This document shows, piece after piece, positions 1-11,565 of a DNA stretch of 64,000 nt. The stretch covers positions 372,001 through 436,000 of the forward strand of contig NC_068352.1 in the NCBI RefSeq assembly GCF_014633365.1, in the 5' to 3' direction. Both the position numbers and the translations under genes were made by a program. Positions within the stretch are counted from its first letter, which is position 1; every line of letters starts with the position of its first letter. A model generated the notes under the pieces. That model saw only the letters and a list, made by a program, of their open reading frames with translations. It was not told the origin of the DNA and ran no database searches. The DNA comes from Diospyros lotus. Lineage: Eukaryota > Streptophyta > Magnoliopsida > Ericales > Ebenaceae.

Positions 1-87
1 TATTGGATTTGTTTTTCCTTCTTTCATTTATGTTGGTTTTGTCCTCTATTGTCTAAAGTGTCATGTTTTTCCTTTTTTCTCCTGCAG

Positions 88-3000
88 CTACTCTTGTTGC
101 CCAATCCCCCATTCAAGCCAATATATTACACATTGGTTATCATTGACCTCTGCAAGGTATTGATACCTGTTCTGCTGATTAAATTTCTACTTGGTTTTTG
201 GCTGCGGATGTACCTTTGAGACTTAAAGAGCACAGTTCTTTTATAAGCTTTCTTGCATTTAAGATTTTGACTCAAAATTCTCATTTTAGGCTCTTCCAGG
301 GGCCTTTCCGGCTGTTGTAGCTGGTGCTGTACGTGCACTTTTTGATAAAATAGCTGACTTAGATATGGAATGCCGAACTCGCCTCATCCTTTGGTTCTCT
401 CACCATTTGTAAGTTCAGGCTTCTGGAATTTTAGTTCCATGCTTATGCAATTTCATCTACTTTTGCATGTATATTTCTTATTGTTGAGGATGTTAATTAC
501 AAGTGATGATCTTAAGTTTAATGAACCTTATGCTTCTGGGTTAGTTTCATATACATCTTTAAATTGAAGGTGGATAACCATGTCTTGTTAGTCATCGGTC
601 AAATTTGGTTTGCTCTAATAATCTCCAGATTTGACATGTGCTAGGGGTTTTGAAGTCACCAATCTTGCATTGCTGTACTGCGATGTGGTGCTTGTGTGCA
701 TCTATTCATTCTGCATGCACACAAACGGGCCATCCATATTTGATATGTTATATATCTTCATACTCAATGCCCTAAAAAGGAATTCCCAATGCACAACTCT
801 CCTGCTTTGTGAGGGTTCGGAAAGGGTCCTAAACACAGCCTTACCCTTGCCCTTGCTTTGCAAAGTGGATGTTTTCACAACTTGAACCTGTGACCTTGTA
901 GTCACAAGCAAGCAACTTTCATACAAAAAAAAACCTCCATTGACTGTCACAGAGTGGAGAACCTCGTGCATTAGGGATGTCTCTTAATTGGTAATCAGTT
1001 AGGAAAGTTTTGGATTCAAGATGATATATACAACAAATCTACAATGAAATTACAACAATCACAAACCTTAATCCCATCTGGTGGGGTGGACTTTATGAAT
1101 TCTAGACCTTTGGCCATTTCTATCCTTTTGGCTATATCGTCTATAAGGCTGCTATATAATAAAAGGTTTTCTATCTTTTTTTTTTTTTCTCCATCTAGCT
1201 CTTACCACCTTTGTTACAGACTCTCTCTATTTTATTGACTTGCCTCACAACTGTGTCTACTAGTCTTTTACTCACATCTGCAAGTTATCTTAATTGCATC
1301 TCCTAAATCTTATCTTTAATAGGTGCTGCTCTATCCTTATAACATATAATCTCATTTCGTGTTTTATTTGTCATTGTTTTGAATTTTTGGTGTTGTGAGA
1401 ATCAGGTTTTTGGAAAGTGCTGTTGCAAGAGTTACTGTTAGGAAGAAGTAGCCCCGTGTTTCGCTAGATCATTTGAGAAACACTTTTATTGTTATGTATT
1501 ATTGGCCAATGATTAAAAAAGTGTTCTTAACAATCAAGTTATCAAAAAGGACATTTGAGAAAAGTGTTTTTGTAATTAATTTTGTTGGATATAAAACTGC
1601 TTTAAACATTTTAAAATTTTTATGATTAAATATTATTTTAAATTTTTGGCTTAGTGGCAAGCAAAGATCCTTTAGATTTCAGGTTCAATTCCTGCTACAT
1701 GCAGGATTTTCCTAGAATTTTATTTATCCAACTTATTGTTGGCTCTGAGTTGTACTGTAATGATTATATTCACATGAGTGATTCATGTGTATTGAAATTT
1801 ACTTGTACCCATAAAAAAAACTAAAAAAATCATATTAAGCAAAAACACTTTTATAATTAAAAATAGTATTTAATCATAAAGGGAAACCAGTACCCATCTT
1901 TTGATTTGTCATGAACTAAAAAATCTACCAAAAATCATTCAGAAACTAATGATTTTTCAAAGAAAATGTACCAAGCCTTAAGAATTATGACAAAATCATG
2001 AACAATTGGACAAATGTAGATTGAGAATGTTAAGGATATGTACGTCGACTGTTTGCAGCAAATTATTTGAGGACTGAAGCCTTTTTTTCTTTTGCATTAT
2101 AACTGTAAAATATGTGAAAATTGTGAAATATCATGATGAGAGTCGGTGAAAAGAGCTTGGTCTGTGAGGTTTCTTGTTGGATATATTATGTGAATATGTA
2201 TTCTTTGTCGATTTGTTTATAAGGATATAGAACAAGAATTGAAGGCGATTGATGAGAGTAATGTCTAATTTTAAGCACTGATTGTGGGTAACTTTGAGTG
2301 AAAATAATTCTATTATTTGCTTCTCTTTTGTTTGGCAGTAGAAGTTTCAAATTTTTGCTTCTACTCTGATTATTACTATTTTTTAAATTTGGCCAAACAC
2401 CATAAAAAAAAAAAATTATGAAAGTGTTTTTGTTGAAAACGAAAGCACTTTTCTAGATGCCTGATACATTGGCAAAGCAGAGGCTTGGTGTTTCTTGTCA
2501 TATTTTGCACTTTCGGTGCATAACTGCCCAACATTTAAGCTATGCAATAAGGATGGTCTTATAACTATCCAATAAAATTTTCCTTTTTAACATTAAAGGG
2601 ATCTTATCTTATACAACAGCAACGACATGCCAACCTTTATCCCACTGTGGGATTTCAACTCTAAAGGGATTTTATATTGCATATAATATTGGACATACTT
2701 TTCCATTTTTACCATCCTGTCCTGATTCTATGAGTAGCATGTTCAATATTTCCCCCCTCTTTTGTGAACTACTGATCAAAGATAAATGTATATTGAAGAA
2801 TTGAGAAAAATTCTTTGGAATAAAAAATTTTCACTTGGCTTATAGTTCCGGAATTATATAACTATATGTTGAGTGAATGCAGAACCTGAAACCCAAATAC
2901 AAGAGTAATCCCAATTACCGAAATCAATATCATTAATTAACGTCAATAATCAAAGCTGCCTTCAATTACAATCCAAAAGAACTATTTATAGACAACTAAT

Positions 3001-6000
3001 AGATAAAAATCTACTCTAACTAGGATTCCTTATTCCATTCTAATTAGGATTCTACTAACTAAAGGAAACAAAAAGATAAAAGAAACCAAAAGAAATTAGG
3101 AAATAAACTAAAATAGGAAATAAATTAAATAGATAAAATAAACAATACTAATTCCTAAAATTTACTTTTCTGTCATACATCATTCAGTTATAAAAAAATT
3201 TAGACATCTTAAAAAGAAATGCCACTGGTACTTGAATTTGCAAATGTCAATTTGAGAACATTTTATGATTGAAGAATTTGTCAAGGCTCACTTTCTTTTT
3301 ACTTTTTTCAACTATGATATATGCCTTGTATTCAACGTCTTTTACTCTTCTTTCCTTTAGTTGGCTGGAATATTGGCCTTTTTTTAATTTTTGAATAATG
3401 ACTATTAGTGCTTTTTATTTGTTATCTTTTTGGGTGGCTTATTGATTTTGCAGATCAAACTTTCAATTCATTTGGCCCTGGGAAGAATGGGCTTATGTCT
3501 TAGACCTTCCAAAATGGGCCCCACAACGCATATTTGTTCAGGAGGTTTTGGAGAGAGAAGTCCGTTTGTCATATTGGGACAAAATTAAGCAGGTAGTAGG
3601 ACGTGCTGAACTGCAATTACCTCCAATTGAATGTTTTGCATATCAGTTGTTCCTTTTCGGAAATTAGATTGGAATTGTGTAACTGGGTGAGGTAATGCAG
3701 TGGGTTCTTTTAAATCTTCTCCTGAATGTTGAGAGAAAGAACAATAATCAATTGCCACAACGAGTAATTCATGTTTTCTGCATGCAGTAAGTTTCACTAT
3801 GAAGACAATATATTGAGTTCCATTCAATGCTATTACTACATGCTGCATTGCTTAATTCACTTTTGAAGTTACATTTGTGACTCTGGTGAGCCTGGGTGTA
3901 ACTTCACTAGATGATTTCATTAGTAGACACTGGAAGGGGGTAACCAGTTATGTTAAGTGACTCCAACTAATTTAGTGGACTAATTTGCCTTGGTTTTTGC
4001 CATGCAAGATGGAAGTGTGAGAGAATTTTGGGTTTCCCCCTATTGTGAAAAATAGTAGGCTTCTTGCTGTAGCCTGCATGATAGCTACTTGCTTTAACTT
4101 TTTTTCCATTGGTAATTTTGTCTCTGTAGAGCATTGAGAATGCCCCTGCATTAGAGGAGTTGCTTCCTCCCAAGGGTGGACCAAATTTCAAATATGGTGG
4201 TGAGGATGATAAAGATGGAAACGAACATACTCTTTCCATGGAACTCAATGGCATGGTGAAAAGGAGGCAAACTGCTCGTGAAATTATTTCATGGGTGGAA
4301 GAAAATGTCCTCCCAGCTCATGGTTTTGAAATTACACTCAGGGTAATTGTTCAGACCCTTCTTGACATAGGTTCAAAAAGCTTTACTCATTTGATCACTG
4401 TCTTGGAGCGGTATGGCCAAGTAATTTTAAAGATTTGCCCCGATGAGGACAAGCAAGTCATGTTGATAGCTGAAGTGAGCTCCTACTGGAAGAACAGCTC
4501 CCAAATGACAGCTATAGCCATTGATCGAATGATGGGTTATCGTCTTATATCTAATTTGGCTATTGTGAGATGGGTCTTCTCTTCCGCAAACATTGAGCAG
4601 TTTCATACTGCTGATCGTCAATGGGAGGTACACAACTGTTTTATCTGCTATGTACTGCTAACATTTATTTCTTTCTTTTGTTTTCTAGAAGAAATTACTG
4701 TTCTTATATGCCTGGTTATTATGCACTCTGAGCTAAGCTTCTGAAATGTATGCTTATTTGCAAACCTACTGGTGAAGCTGTGGAGGATGTTTTTCAATGG
4801 AAAACATATAGTTCCATGGCCAATCTGGAATGAAAGCCCTTTTTTAGTTGTGTACAACCCATTTTCTTATGTTCCAACAGCTATGGCATCCCAATTTTAG
4901 TTATCTGAGAGGCCTCATCCATAAGGTTGTGTAATTAATGATCTGACTCCAAGGGAAACATGACCTGAGAAAATTCATTTCCTGAGTCAAGTTCTCTATG
5001 TTTGAAAAGATCATATACCCAGATTGCATTTCAAATATAGGCCTTGACCCATCTCCTCCAGCATGGCTAGAAAAAAACATAGAATGGGTACATTTACATT
5101 CATGTTCATAATCCTCCTTTCATGCTTAAGTTCTCCCTCTGGTTTATGTCTTGATCGACTCTATCCAATTTACTGAAACTTTAATTTCTCTTTTTTTTTA
5201 TTAATGAGATTTTAATTTCTTTTTCCCCCCTGTTTAGTCTCAGAATGTTATTATTTACTCTGTTATTCGTGGTAGTTGATAGTCATCCTTATTTTTTGTC
5301 TTTTAACATTCATGTATACATTGAAATAAAAAGGAATATCATTGTCATGTGCCTCAGGATTTGCCAAATTAATGCTTTTGGTTGTCATTTTCATGCTAAG
5401 CCACCGTTCAAAATCAAACGTGGTCATAATAACATGGAGGGCTTTCAAGAATTTGTATAAATGGTACTTGCACATTTTTTTGTATAAAACATGCACAGTT
5501 AGACAACTTGATGATTGATTAGAGAAACATCTTTCACTTTATTTGCATTGATACCTCCACAATCTCTGCTGAGTCAACCATTTCACTTTCTGGTTTCTTT
5601 TCTTTCAGAGAGTTAAGTTCTTGAATTTAGCTGTCTTTTATCTCTAACATGCCTCCATTTTAGGTTGTTATTATTGTGCAAAATGCCATGTAATTTTAAG
5701 AGTATCCTTTTGTGCAAGTATGGTTTTTTTGTGTTTCCCATCCTCAATCAGTAAACTGACAGATTTATGCAGTAAACGTACCTTTTTGGTACCATACGTT
5801 TTTTTTAAAATCAAATAATTGGTTTTCTTCTTTGTTTTACATGCATTATCACAGCAGATTGTTTGGAGTCTCTTCTTTTCCATATTTGGTATTCAAGGTG
5901 TGATGCCATGCTCTGTTTTTGGTATGTTTTAGTGGTGGGGTGAGCTTACCCGATTCATAGGTTGGGCAGAGTTTTGAATGTAGTCTCCTGTTTTGTTATA

Positions 6001-9000
6001 TGTGAACTCTATGGAGAGAGTACAGTAGGAAGTCTTCTGATGGAGTAGAGCAATTTGTTGCTATAATATCTGGAGTGGTGGTGGACTGTTATGGTATGTG
6101 GAATGGGAACAAAAACCTGGTATGCCACATGGAAAGGTATCGAGATCATCAGAAGGACTTGTATATGGTGTTTATAGATCAAGAAAAGCCTTATGATAGG
6201 GTCCCTAGAGAAGTATTATGGAGGGTTTTAGAGAAGAAAGGAGTCCAAATAGTCTATATACAAGCTCTTAAGGACATGTATCACGGTATAGAGACAAGGG
6301 TCAGAATATGCGGAGAGGATACTGAATCGTTTAAAATTACAATGGGACTGCATCAAGATTCTATACTAAGTCCATACTTATTTGCTTTAGTAATGGATGA
6401 ACTCACTAAACACATTTAGACAGAGGTGCCATGGTGTATGCTATTTGCAGATGACATAGTGTTGGTGGATGAAACAAAAGAGGGAGTGAACACTAAGCTT
6501 GAGTTGTAAAGAAACAATTTAGAATCTAAGTGATTTAAATTAAATAGAAAGAAAACAGAATATATGGAATGTAAATTTGGTAAGATTGCAAGAGTGGAGG
6601 ATGTTATAATAAAATTAGAAGACCAAATCATACAAAGAAAAGACTATTTTCGATATTTGGGATCAAGGATTCAAAAAGATGGAGAAATTCATGAGAATGT
6701 CACGCATTAAGGCAGGTTGGCTAAAATGGAGAAATGCATGGGGGGTGTTATGTGATGGTAAAATTTCATTAAAATTGAAAGGAAAATTCTATAGAACAGC
6801 TATAAGACCAGTTTTATTGTATGGCTGAGAATGTTGGGCAGTCAAATACCAACATGAGCAAAAAATAAGCGTAGCGGAGATGAGAATGCTAAGATGGATG
6901 TACAGCCATGCAAGAAAACGACACGTGCTGGTATTTTGGGTCTGCTTCAATTTGGGATAGGTCATTTAAGAAAGAGGATTCCCCTCTAATCAAGAAATTA
7001 AGCGCTATTAGAGACAGTTTAATTCTCTCGGAAGGGTCCAGTGCGACTGCTATATAGAGGCTATCCAGCTGGGTCAGTGGCGGCCATTTGAGTATTAAAG
7101 CTGCGTATGATTTCTTCCGGCCAAAGGGGAGTAAAATATGCTGGGCTAAGGACGTCTAGTGTAAAGCGGTAACTCCAAAGCATGCTTTCATCACGTGGTT
7201 GGGGGCTAAATCCAGACTTTTAACAAAGGACAAACTATTGTTCTTAAACATTAGCTATGAATGCAGCCTACGTGGCACTGTGGATGAATCGGTTAACCAC
7301 CTATTTTTTCAGTGTGCTTTCAGTGCAACAGTTTGGAAGCATATCAGACATTGGTTTGGTATTTCTCGTGCCATGTCAACTGTTTTGAGTGGCCTGAAGT
7401 GGATCAAAAAGGAAGCGAGGGGCACGTTTTGGCATAACAAGATTAAGCAGACAACATTTCCCAGCACCATTTATTACTTATGGGCAGTGAGAAATCGTGG
7501 GATTTTTTAAGGCTGTAAGCCGTTAGCTTGTAATGTTATCAATAGGATTAAAACACATGTATACAGGGTTTTATTTACTTTGTATTCTCACGTTTTAATC
7601 CATCTTGACTTGTGTGCTATGGGTCCATAATGGGGCCTCTTTTGTCTTACTTGGGTATGCCTAGTGTATACTGTATAGTTCTTTTTGATCAATATATTTA
7701 CTCATTTACCGATAAAAAAAAAAGATAAAATTAGAAATAAGGTTATTCGTAATAAGGTAGGAGTAGTGCCAATTGAGGAGAAGATGAGAGAGACTAGACT
7801 AAGATGGTTTGGTCATGTGAGAAGAAGACCAAGAGATGCGCCTATGAGAAGAGTGGATGAAACGGAACAATTAGTCAAAAAAAGAGGTAGAGGTAAATCC
7901 AAGAAGATTTTGGGAGAAACATTAAAGTTTGATATGAAGTGTATGGACCTAAATGAAGATATGATAAAAAACAGAAATACATGGAAGTCTAGAATTCATA
8001 TAGCCGACCCCACATAGGGGGATAAAGGCTGGATGTGTTATTGTTTATAATATAAGATAGGTTACCATCTATTTTTCTGTTGGCAATTCAGTATCCAGCC
8101 AAGTAATACAATCTAGTCTATTGTTTGTTGAAATTTATCGTATAATAATCATACAACATATTTTGTAACATGACAATCAAGTTCCTTTCTTTCAAGCCAA
8201 GTCCTTTCTGTTCATTGTAAGTGTGTATTTTCCTCATAGGAAACCATTTAAAAGAATAAATATAGAAGCTTTGGTATTGATAGGATAGGTGATTTCACCA
8301 TTGTGGGACACCAAGATGCAAATGTATCATATTTTGGAATGTGCATATCAATAGGCAATTAACTAGGGTATTATCATTTTCTTTTCCCTTTTTGCTACTT
8401 AGGTATTATCATTTTCTGGTAGCATAGATCTGTCACGTTTTTGAAGAGAACCATTTTTGAATCTTGATTGCCTTTTATGGTGGATAAAGGAGGATAGAGC
8501 CCTTTTTGTTCATTTTATTGATGTTTTGTCATGCCTATAGATACCATAGGTTTTCTTGCATGGGGGCTCAACCTTTTTTTTCTTCTTAATATATTGTTGC
8601 TTATAAATATAATCAGTCATCTTCCATTTGCATTTCGCCTTTGAGTTGGAAGTCTGCACAACTATTGTAATTATTCCACTTGATCAGGAAAATTTTCTAT
8701 TTTCTGTTATTGCAAACTAAATTTCAAGGGATGCATCTCTTAACATATTTTTTGATGTTTGTGATTTAATTTCTGTATTTAGTGCCTTTTTTTTCCCGAA
8801 GAATATATCAACCCTGTTGACTAGTTGTTAATGTTACTTGTGGCCTATTGCTTGTTCACAGATTCTTAGAAATGCTGTTAATAAGACCTACAATCGCATT
8901 TCTGATCTAAGGAAAGAGATTTCAGCTCTCAAGAAAGGTGTGGTGTCAGCTGAGGAAGTTGCAAGTAAAGCTAAAGCAGAGTTGGATGCTGCTGAGTCAA

Positions 9001-10174
9001 AGCTTACACTTGTTGATGGTGAACCCGTTCTAGGAGAAAACCCTGTTAGACTGAAGCGTTTGAAAGGAATTGCTGAAAGAACCAAAGAGGAGGAGGTGTC
9101 TGTTCGTGAATCTCTAGAGGCAAAGGAAGCACTACTTACCCGTGCTCTTGATGAAATTGAGGTAGCTGTTACAAACTTATTCATTGTTTTTCTTTCCCCT
9201 ATGAAAAGATCTATGAGAGAACATTCCACACCCAGAAGTATCGTCAAAGATTTTGAAATTTCATGGACAAGAATTTTCTTTTCCGTGGCTATTGTTTCCT
9301 TATTTGTTGTTGAATGAAAAGATAGTGGGACAAATCCGTGTCATGTTGTTGTTAATGAAAAGAGAAATTTTTGCCATAAAAAGGATTTCCATTTCCACCT
9401 TGTCTGGCCATCACAATGGTATGGATCATTTTTGCTTGCAAATGCATGTGAGGGGGCACACTCATGTTGCATCATTTCCTTCAGTATTTAGCTTATTTTC
9501 TGTTTAAATGGCATGTGCAGGGACTGTTCCTTTCATTGTTCAAAAACCTCTCAACTGTTCTGATGGAACGTCTACACGATGCATTTAGAGATGGAACATT
9601 TCAACAATCCAGGCGGCAAGCAGATGAAATGGCGATTGACCTTGAAGATTCATCTGCAATGGACTTGGACAAAGAGAAGAAAAGGTGCTTCCCCCTCTTT
9701 TCCTCTTTAATAATAATAATAACAATATTGTTGCAAATGGAAGATCTAATCACGTTTTTACTTCGCCGTGTTACTTCTAATAGTCATTCAAATGGTGAGA
9801 GGACCGGCAATGTTTACAATGTGGGCGAAAAGGAGCAATGGTGTTTATCAACTTTGGGTTATGTGAAGGCCTTTTCAAGGCAGTATGCTTCTGAGGTTAG
9901 TGCTGTTTGCAGGAACCAATCTCACTTCTTGCTTTAGAATGTTTGTTTGCCCCACGTCTGTGGCTCTTATCTAACTACTCTAAAATCATTTCTTAAATCT
10001 ATTTTTAATCAGCTGCTCTATGTGTGTGTACGATGATGTTTTTATGGTGATGTTGAATAGATATGGCCCCACGTGGAGAAGCTGGACGCAGAGGTACCAC
10101 TAACAGAGACTGTGCACCCTCTTTTTCGTAAGGCTGTCTATGCTGGGTTACGTCGCCCTCTAAATGAGATGTGA
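88..10174 (+). CDS. CBP80 (ABH1): Nuclear cap-binding protein subunit 1 (CBP80/ABH1), 3' part of gene
   Basis: Large subunit of the nuclear cap-binding complex, which with CBP20 binds the m7G cap of Pol II transcripts and acts in splicing and microRNA processing; in Arabidopsis loss gives ABA hypersensitivity. Eight exons read as one frame with GT-AG borders: 88-156, 290-408, 3454-3592, 4130-4627, 8862-9161, 9521-9684, 9784-9895, 10061-10174 (stop TGA 10172-10174), giving 504 codons. Diagnostic stretches are [19 protein letters not shown] at the start of exon 3, [10 protein letters not shown] at its end, [17 protein letters not shown] in the fourth exon and [16 protein letters not shown] [13 protein letters not shown] in the seventh. 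These match the C-terminal MIF4G-like helical domains. Arabidopsis ABH1 is about 850 aa, so roughly 40 percent, including the start, lies left of the window. The intron 4628-8861 is 4.2 kb because LINEs have entered it. Exon phases all agree, so the gene looks functional. Family identity is near certain. Confidence 0.95.
772..925 (-). repeat. Au-like SINE copy 1, in a CBP80 intron
   Basis: Read on the minus strand it has the layout of the plant Au SINE: a tRNA-like head with 'ggtcacaggttcaagttgtg' (B-box), then 'aaggctgtgt', then 'accctttccgaaccctcac' and 'gcattggg'. Three further copies lie at 23846, 29770 and 54590. Ends are approximate and no target duplication was found. Confidence 0.7.
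1045..1115 (-). repeat. RTE-type LINE 3' tail fragment
   Basis: The plus strand carries 'ttacaacaatcacaaacctt', 'aatcccatctggtggggtgg' and 'atgaattct', which is the reverse of the RTE 3' end (His-x-Ala-Asp-Pro codons, then the tail 'gggataaggcttgt...'). It is a 5'-truncated remnant. Confidence 0.55.
1645..1825 (+). repeat. tRNA-derived SINE in a CBP80 intron
   Basis: It has an A-box-like 'tggcttagtggcaagc' and a B-box-like 'ggttcaattcc' about 40 bp apart, as in a tRNA promoter. A tRNA-unrelated body follows, ending 'cttgtacccat' and an A-rich tail. The flanking bases near 1600-1640 and 1840-1880 are loosely inverted copies of each other, so the insertion site was probably a foldback. Confidence 0.6.
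2608..2660 (-). repeat. RTE-type LINE 3' tail fragment
   Basis: 'acaacagcaacgacatgcc' followed by 'aacctttatcccactgtggg' is the reverse complement of the RTE LINE end seen in sense at 8000-8046. Only about 50 bp remain. Confidence 0.5.
2867..3179 (-). repeat. Probable solo LTR in a CBP80 intron
   Basis: About 313 bp bounded by TGTTGAGTG and GTCATACA on the plus strand. Read on the minus strand it has the look of an LTR: AT-rich U3, a TATA-like 'tctataaatag' in the middle, then an R/U5-like part with 'tactcttgtatttgggtttc'. No internal coding region adjoins it and no clear 5-bp target duplication was seen. It could instead be another non-autonomous element. Confidence 0.45.
6075..8046 (+). 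mobile_element. RTE-type LINE remnant inside the 4.2-kb CBP80 intron
   Basis: A decayed non-LTR reverse transcriptase in sense with CBP80. Visible are the palm pieces [18 protein letters not shown] (about 6165), [20 protein letters not shown] (about 6350) and [12 protein letters not shown] (about 6440, catalytic FADD kept). The thumb-side segment ends in EMRMLRW (about 6880), and the C-terminal [16 protein letters not shown] (about 7795) and IHIADPT (about 8010) complete it. In-frame stops occur at about 6418, 6508 and 6529. The end 'ggggataaaggctggatgtg' is the RTE tail. A second LINE interrupts it at 6918-7723. It cannot be active. Confidence 0.85.
6918..7723 (+). mobile_element. 5'-truncated L1-type LINE nested in the RTE LINE
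   Basis: The RTE frame breaks after its [13 protein letters not shown] segment (about 6917) and resumes with DKIRNKV at about 7725. The 800 bp between encode a zf-RVT-like region, including SIKAAYDFF (about 7090) and [16 protein letters not shown] (about 7290), and end in 'ccgataaaaaaaaaa'. The tail points in the sense direction. A/T bases at the junction hide any target duplication. This is a 5'-truncated insertion of the usual LINE kind. Confidence 0.8.
9685..9783 (+). other. 99-bp open-frame intron of CBP80
   Basis: The intron between exons 9521-9684 and 9784-9895 starts GTGCTT and ends CTAATAG. It is 99 bp, a multiple of three, and has no stop in the frame of the flanking exons, so retention would add 33 residues (hydrophobic, Ile/Leu-rich) without breaking the protein. 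I call it an intron because homologues remembered from Arabidopsis pass directly from the acidic Ser-Ala-Met-Asp-rich linker to the GEKEQWCLS segment. Retention is possible but untested. Confidence 0.7.
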
Positions 10175-11565
10175 CTCTGACCTGCCCCAATTTTGGTTGG
10201 TGACTCTCTCTCTCTCTCTCTTTACATACGACCTTGTAGTTTCGTGTAAAATTACTAGAGAAATGTAGAAAGAGTTGAAAGTTGGGGTTGGAAGCCTTAG
10301 TTGGGCATTATTGATATGTGGGGTGCCTTGTTTGTACTAATATTTGTGGTGGTCTAGCTGCTTTTGTATGCAAGAGTAGGTATCTCGTTGACATGATTTT
10401 ATGTATTACTTCTTACTAGCGGGAGTAGCAGTTATATACTGCCCTTACAAGGAGGGCCTCTTTACTCCTCTTTTCTCTCAAGAGAGATTGATTATATGCA
10501 TTAGTTCCAGATAAGAGTTATATATATGTGTGACATGGGCTCACATTGTTTTTGTTTAAATTGTACTGACCATTATATTTTTAAAAATAATACTCTTTAC
10601 CTCTTTTAACATTTATGCAACATCCAAAATGACTATTGGCTTCCCTTGACTTTGTTTATGGTGTAACACTAAATTTCTGATTGTTAATTAGTATGGACTG
10701 TTAAAAACGTTTTTTAAGTCTCTCCTCTCTCCATACAATGTATTTATCAAGAAACAAAAAAAAATTACTCCATGCCAAAATAGGGTTGAAAATGAATCAA
10801 TCTGTTTGCGAGTGGATTAGTGACATAAGTTCATTCAAATTCATTTGTTAAAATAATCGAGTTGATCTTGAACTTAATTTTAAATTTTAATTTATAAACA
10901 ATGTGTTTGAATTTAGTAAAATTTAATTTTTAAAATTTCTGTATATCTTTAATTAAAAACTCATGAATAATAATATGCTTGATCGAAAGTGAATAAACTA
11001 CTTGATTAAAAATTAAGTAGTGACTCGTGAGTAAATATATTAATATATTTATTTATAATTTTATAAATATATTATTATATATATTAATTTAATTATTTAA
11101 TATAATATAATATATAAAATAAAATAAAACACTAAATTAGGTTTAAGCATCATTTTTGACAAAATCAATATTGCTGAGCGGTTGGCTCAAGAACTGGTTT
11201 TTAGGCTCAAGTGCCCGTTAGCGAGCCTCCACTCGAATTCAACCTCGCAGACTCAGTCTCAAGTCTAAAAATTGTCTCACAAACCAAAGTTAAGCTTAGC
11301 GTAATTCATATTGGCTCGATTCAATTACAATTCTAAGCCAAGACAAACAAGATTGAGAGAAATATATATGGTGTTTCTCCATATGGCCAACGACCAACAG
11401 TTGAACATAATAATATAGTTAATCCATTGTTTCACCATAATCCATTCATCTAATGGATAGAGAAATGGGTGAATATAGAATTAAGTTGGGGCATTGAAAT
11501 ATTTGTGAGGAACATAAAAATATAAGCGATTTGATAGAATTATTATAGGTTAGAAGAGTGGTTGG
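10175..11565. other. Intergenic stretch between convergent CBP80 and reductase genes
   Basis: It holds the presumed 3' UTRs of both genes. A short (CT)n run lies at about 10205-10221, and a very AT-rich segment at about 10560-11130 with an ATATTA-rich core near 11040-11110. I see no open frame or transposon signature. Confidence 0.6.

Noticed and set aside
1681..1700. B-box-like sequence as a tRNA gene
   Set aside because: No cloverleaf can be drawn around it; the A- and B-box spacing plus the tRNA-unrelated body and A-tail fit a SINE.
4160..4744. A 194-codon frame in CBP80 taken as a whole gene
   Set aside because: The true exon is 4130-4627; the frame past GTACAC at 4628 is intron.
9464..9937. 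A single 157-codon open frame across this span
   Set aside because: It runs through an intron acceptor, the 99-bp open intron and the next donor. The real coding parts are 9521-9684 and 9784-9895.
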